64,000 bases of DNA from JACKAQ01 sp020634975 [NCBI: Calditrichia bacterium] (GTDB taxonomy: Bacteria; Calditrichota; Calditrichia; RBG-13-44-9): assembly GCA_020634975.1 (NCBI GenBank), contig JACKAQ010000007.1, forward strand, positions 1 to 64,000. The letters are read 5' to 3'. The notes under the pieces were generated by a model. It had not been told where the DNA came from. It was given only the letters and a program-made list of their open reading frames with translations, and did not search any database. Position 1 is the first letter of the stretch. Every line of letters begins with the position of its first letter. The translations under genes were made by a program, and so were the position numbers. Below are positions 62,845 to 64,000 of this stretch, one piece after another.

Positions 62845-64000
62845 TCAATAAAACATCAGCGCTGCGGCGACCAAACCCAACACAGCCAAAATCCAAGTGT
62901 AGGGGAGGGTATTCCAGAGCACTTTTTGGACATCCTGTTGCATTTCGTTTGCCAGCCAAACGTTGTGGGTGTTGGTCGGATCGCTGATGCCCTGCACTTG
63001 TCCAACTGCCAGCATCAGCCCCATCACTGCGGCTGCGGGCATGCCGCTGGCCAGAAAAATTGCAGCGAGTCCGTAGCCCATTCCCCAAACGTTCAGCGGT
63101 CCGCGATACAGCGCAAACGGTGCCGCAAATCCGAATAATAAAATGTAGCTAAATCCGTTTTCCGGAACGATTTGCGCCATCACCGGTTTGAGCAAATTAA
63201 GCACCGGCCAGCCATCCGGATTGGCTGCATTCCACGCGCCGCCGGGACCGATAATCGCGTTCAGCAGCATCCCGATGCCTAGCATGAGCACAATTGCGGG
63301 CATCACAACTGCGCCGCCCTCCAGCACGGATTGCACAAAAATATTCAAGCTGCCTTTGCGGAAAGTGGCGATAAATCCGTAAACCAATCCGCAAATAAAT
63401 GCAGCAATAAAATTGACGTTAAAAATGAGGATTAAAAATAATGGAATTATCGGTGTGAAATAAGCTGTCCACCCTACGGTTTCGCTACGATTGTTGCGGA
63501 TAAATCGTTGAAAAACAGTGATTAACAGCAACATTATCATCCCGGCAGCGGCGAGATGTTTCAAACCGCTCAACATCATTTGAAATGCAGATTGAACAAC
63601 ACTTTGTGTTTCGGCTGGCAGGAGCAAATAAATCACACCACCGCCGAGAACAACGGCGATAATTGACGCACTTAATCCAATGATTTTCTTCAATTTAAGG
63701 TCATGTCCATCGCGATACAATTGCGCAGTTACATAAACCAGTGAAGCGACAAAAGTGATGCCGAACATCGTCAGCGCAAACGGGCGTATCTGGTCGAGTG
63801 AGAGTTTCATTACATCAATATACAGCGCCCAATTTCCGGCGTTCAGAATGCCACCCATGCTCAATCCGAATAGAAAAATGCCCACAACAGTCATCGAACC
63901 GATGCCGACCGATGACATAATTGGTAGCACAACCGTGGCAATCATAATAATCGCGCCCAATCCGCCGAGTGTGGTAAATAACATTGTGATTAACGATAGC
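62845..64000 (-). CDS. multi-spanning membrane transporter, 5' end beyond the window
   Basis: The frame is open to the right edge; upstream of MLFTTLGG the codons continue without a stop (LSLIT), so the N-terminus is missing. At least 380 residues with about nine to ten hydrophobic segments are present, including GLSMGGILNAGNWALYIDVM and GPLNVWGMGYGLAAIFLASG. It looks like a secondary carrier. I cannot place it firmly; a gluconate/citrate-type symporter is a guess. It lies 42 bp upstream of the hydantoinase gene, so one operon is likely. Confidence 0.7.
   Translation of the reverse strand, partial: LSLITMLFTTLGGLGAIIMIATVVLPIMSSVGIGSMTVVGIFLFGLSMGGILNAGNWALYIDVMKLSLDQIRPFALTMFGITFVASLVYVTAQLYRDGHDLKLKKIIGLSASIIAVVLGGGVIYLLLPAETQSVVQSAFQMMLSGLKHLAAAGMIMLLLITVFQRFIRNNRSETVGWTAYFTPIIPLFLILIFNVNFIAAFICGLVYGFIATFRKGSLNIFVQSVLEGGAVVMPAIVLMLGIGMLLNAIIGPGGAWNAANPDGWPVLNLLKPVMAQIVPENGFSYILLFGFAAPFALYRGPLNVWGMGYGLAAIFLASGMPAAAVMGLMLAVGQVQGISDPTNTHNVWLANEMQQDVQKVLWNTLPYTWILAVLGLVAAALMFY

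Overview
The window is an ordinary bacterial chromosome segment of moderate GC with about 49 protein genes. I found no rRNA, tRNA or CRISPR array. Good Shine-Dalgarno sites (GGAGG/AGGAG), several lipoproteins, many secreted proteins and a tripartite RND efflux pump show a Gram-negative (diderm) cell with a murein sacculus. Several families of short dispersed hairpin repeats, an integron-type integrase, two-domain secreted amidohydrolases and a methylmalonyl-CoA epimerase would fit the FCB/Calditrichota/KSB1-like part of the tree. That placement is an inference from gene style, not from a marker gene.

Layout. 1-3,500 is an accessory region: a 31-bp tandem repeat, an orphan conserved hypothetical protein, an integron-type tyrosine recombinase (989-1957), then about 1.6 kb of non-coding repeats. 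These repeats comprise three ~110-bp units, six ~40-bp units and an array of small perfect hairpins with a TAC/GTA loop. 3,600-9,400 holds two secreted amidohydrolase-fold proteins and a lipoprotein; the second amidohydrolase is interrupted by a dinucleotide frameshift, and a fourth copy of the hairpin cassette sits between the genes. 9,600-23,400 is a core and housekeeping run: mtaB, pyruvate kinase, a POT peptide transporter, a DUF819 permease, a DCC oxidoreductase, a Nudix-GNAT fusion, a short Rho factor, an LEA14-like lipoprotein, a lysine-methyltransferase-like enzyme and a secreted five-bladed-propeller glycosidase.

23,400-31,900 (minus strand) is a copper/silver-type efflux operon: a Cys-rich secreted protein, a TolC-like channel, a CusB-like adaptor, a long CusA-like pump and a DUF3347 lipoprotein. 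The DUF3347 module occurs twice, once fused to the adaptor and once free. 31,900-35,000 carries pbpC (penicillin-binding protein 1C), split by a +1 shift at a C4 run, and two small proteins. 35,300-47,200 has a membrane M23 peptidase, a zinc-ribbon/TPR protein, guaB, methylmalonyl-CoA epimerase, mtgA, an alpha-glucan phosphorylase with a palindromic operator candidate, yicC, a DnaQ-exonuclease/GIY-YIG fusion and an output-less PAS protein.

47,300-64,000 is metabolic: a geranylgeranyl-reductase-type flavoprotein, an SDR epimerase, isocitrate dehydrogenase, a PIG3-type quinone oxidoreductase, a cupin, a transsulfuration pair (beta-synthase plus gamma-synthase/lyase), a deoxyribose-5-phosphate aldolase next to an ALDH16-type double aldehyde dehydrogenase, and an operon of permease, hydantoinase/oxoprolinase and Na+/solute symporter that runs off the right edge.

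The most unusual content is the repeat-rich integrase neighbourhood and the conserved hairpin cassette it shares with a distant intergenic region. Two genes carry apparent frameshifts at short simple repeats. These could be real, phase-variable or sequencing errors, and the sequence alone cannot decide.
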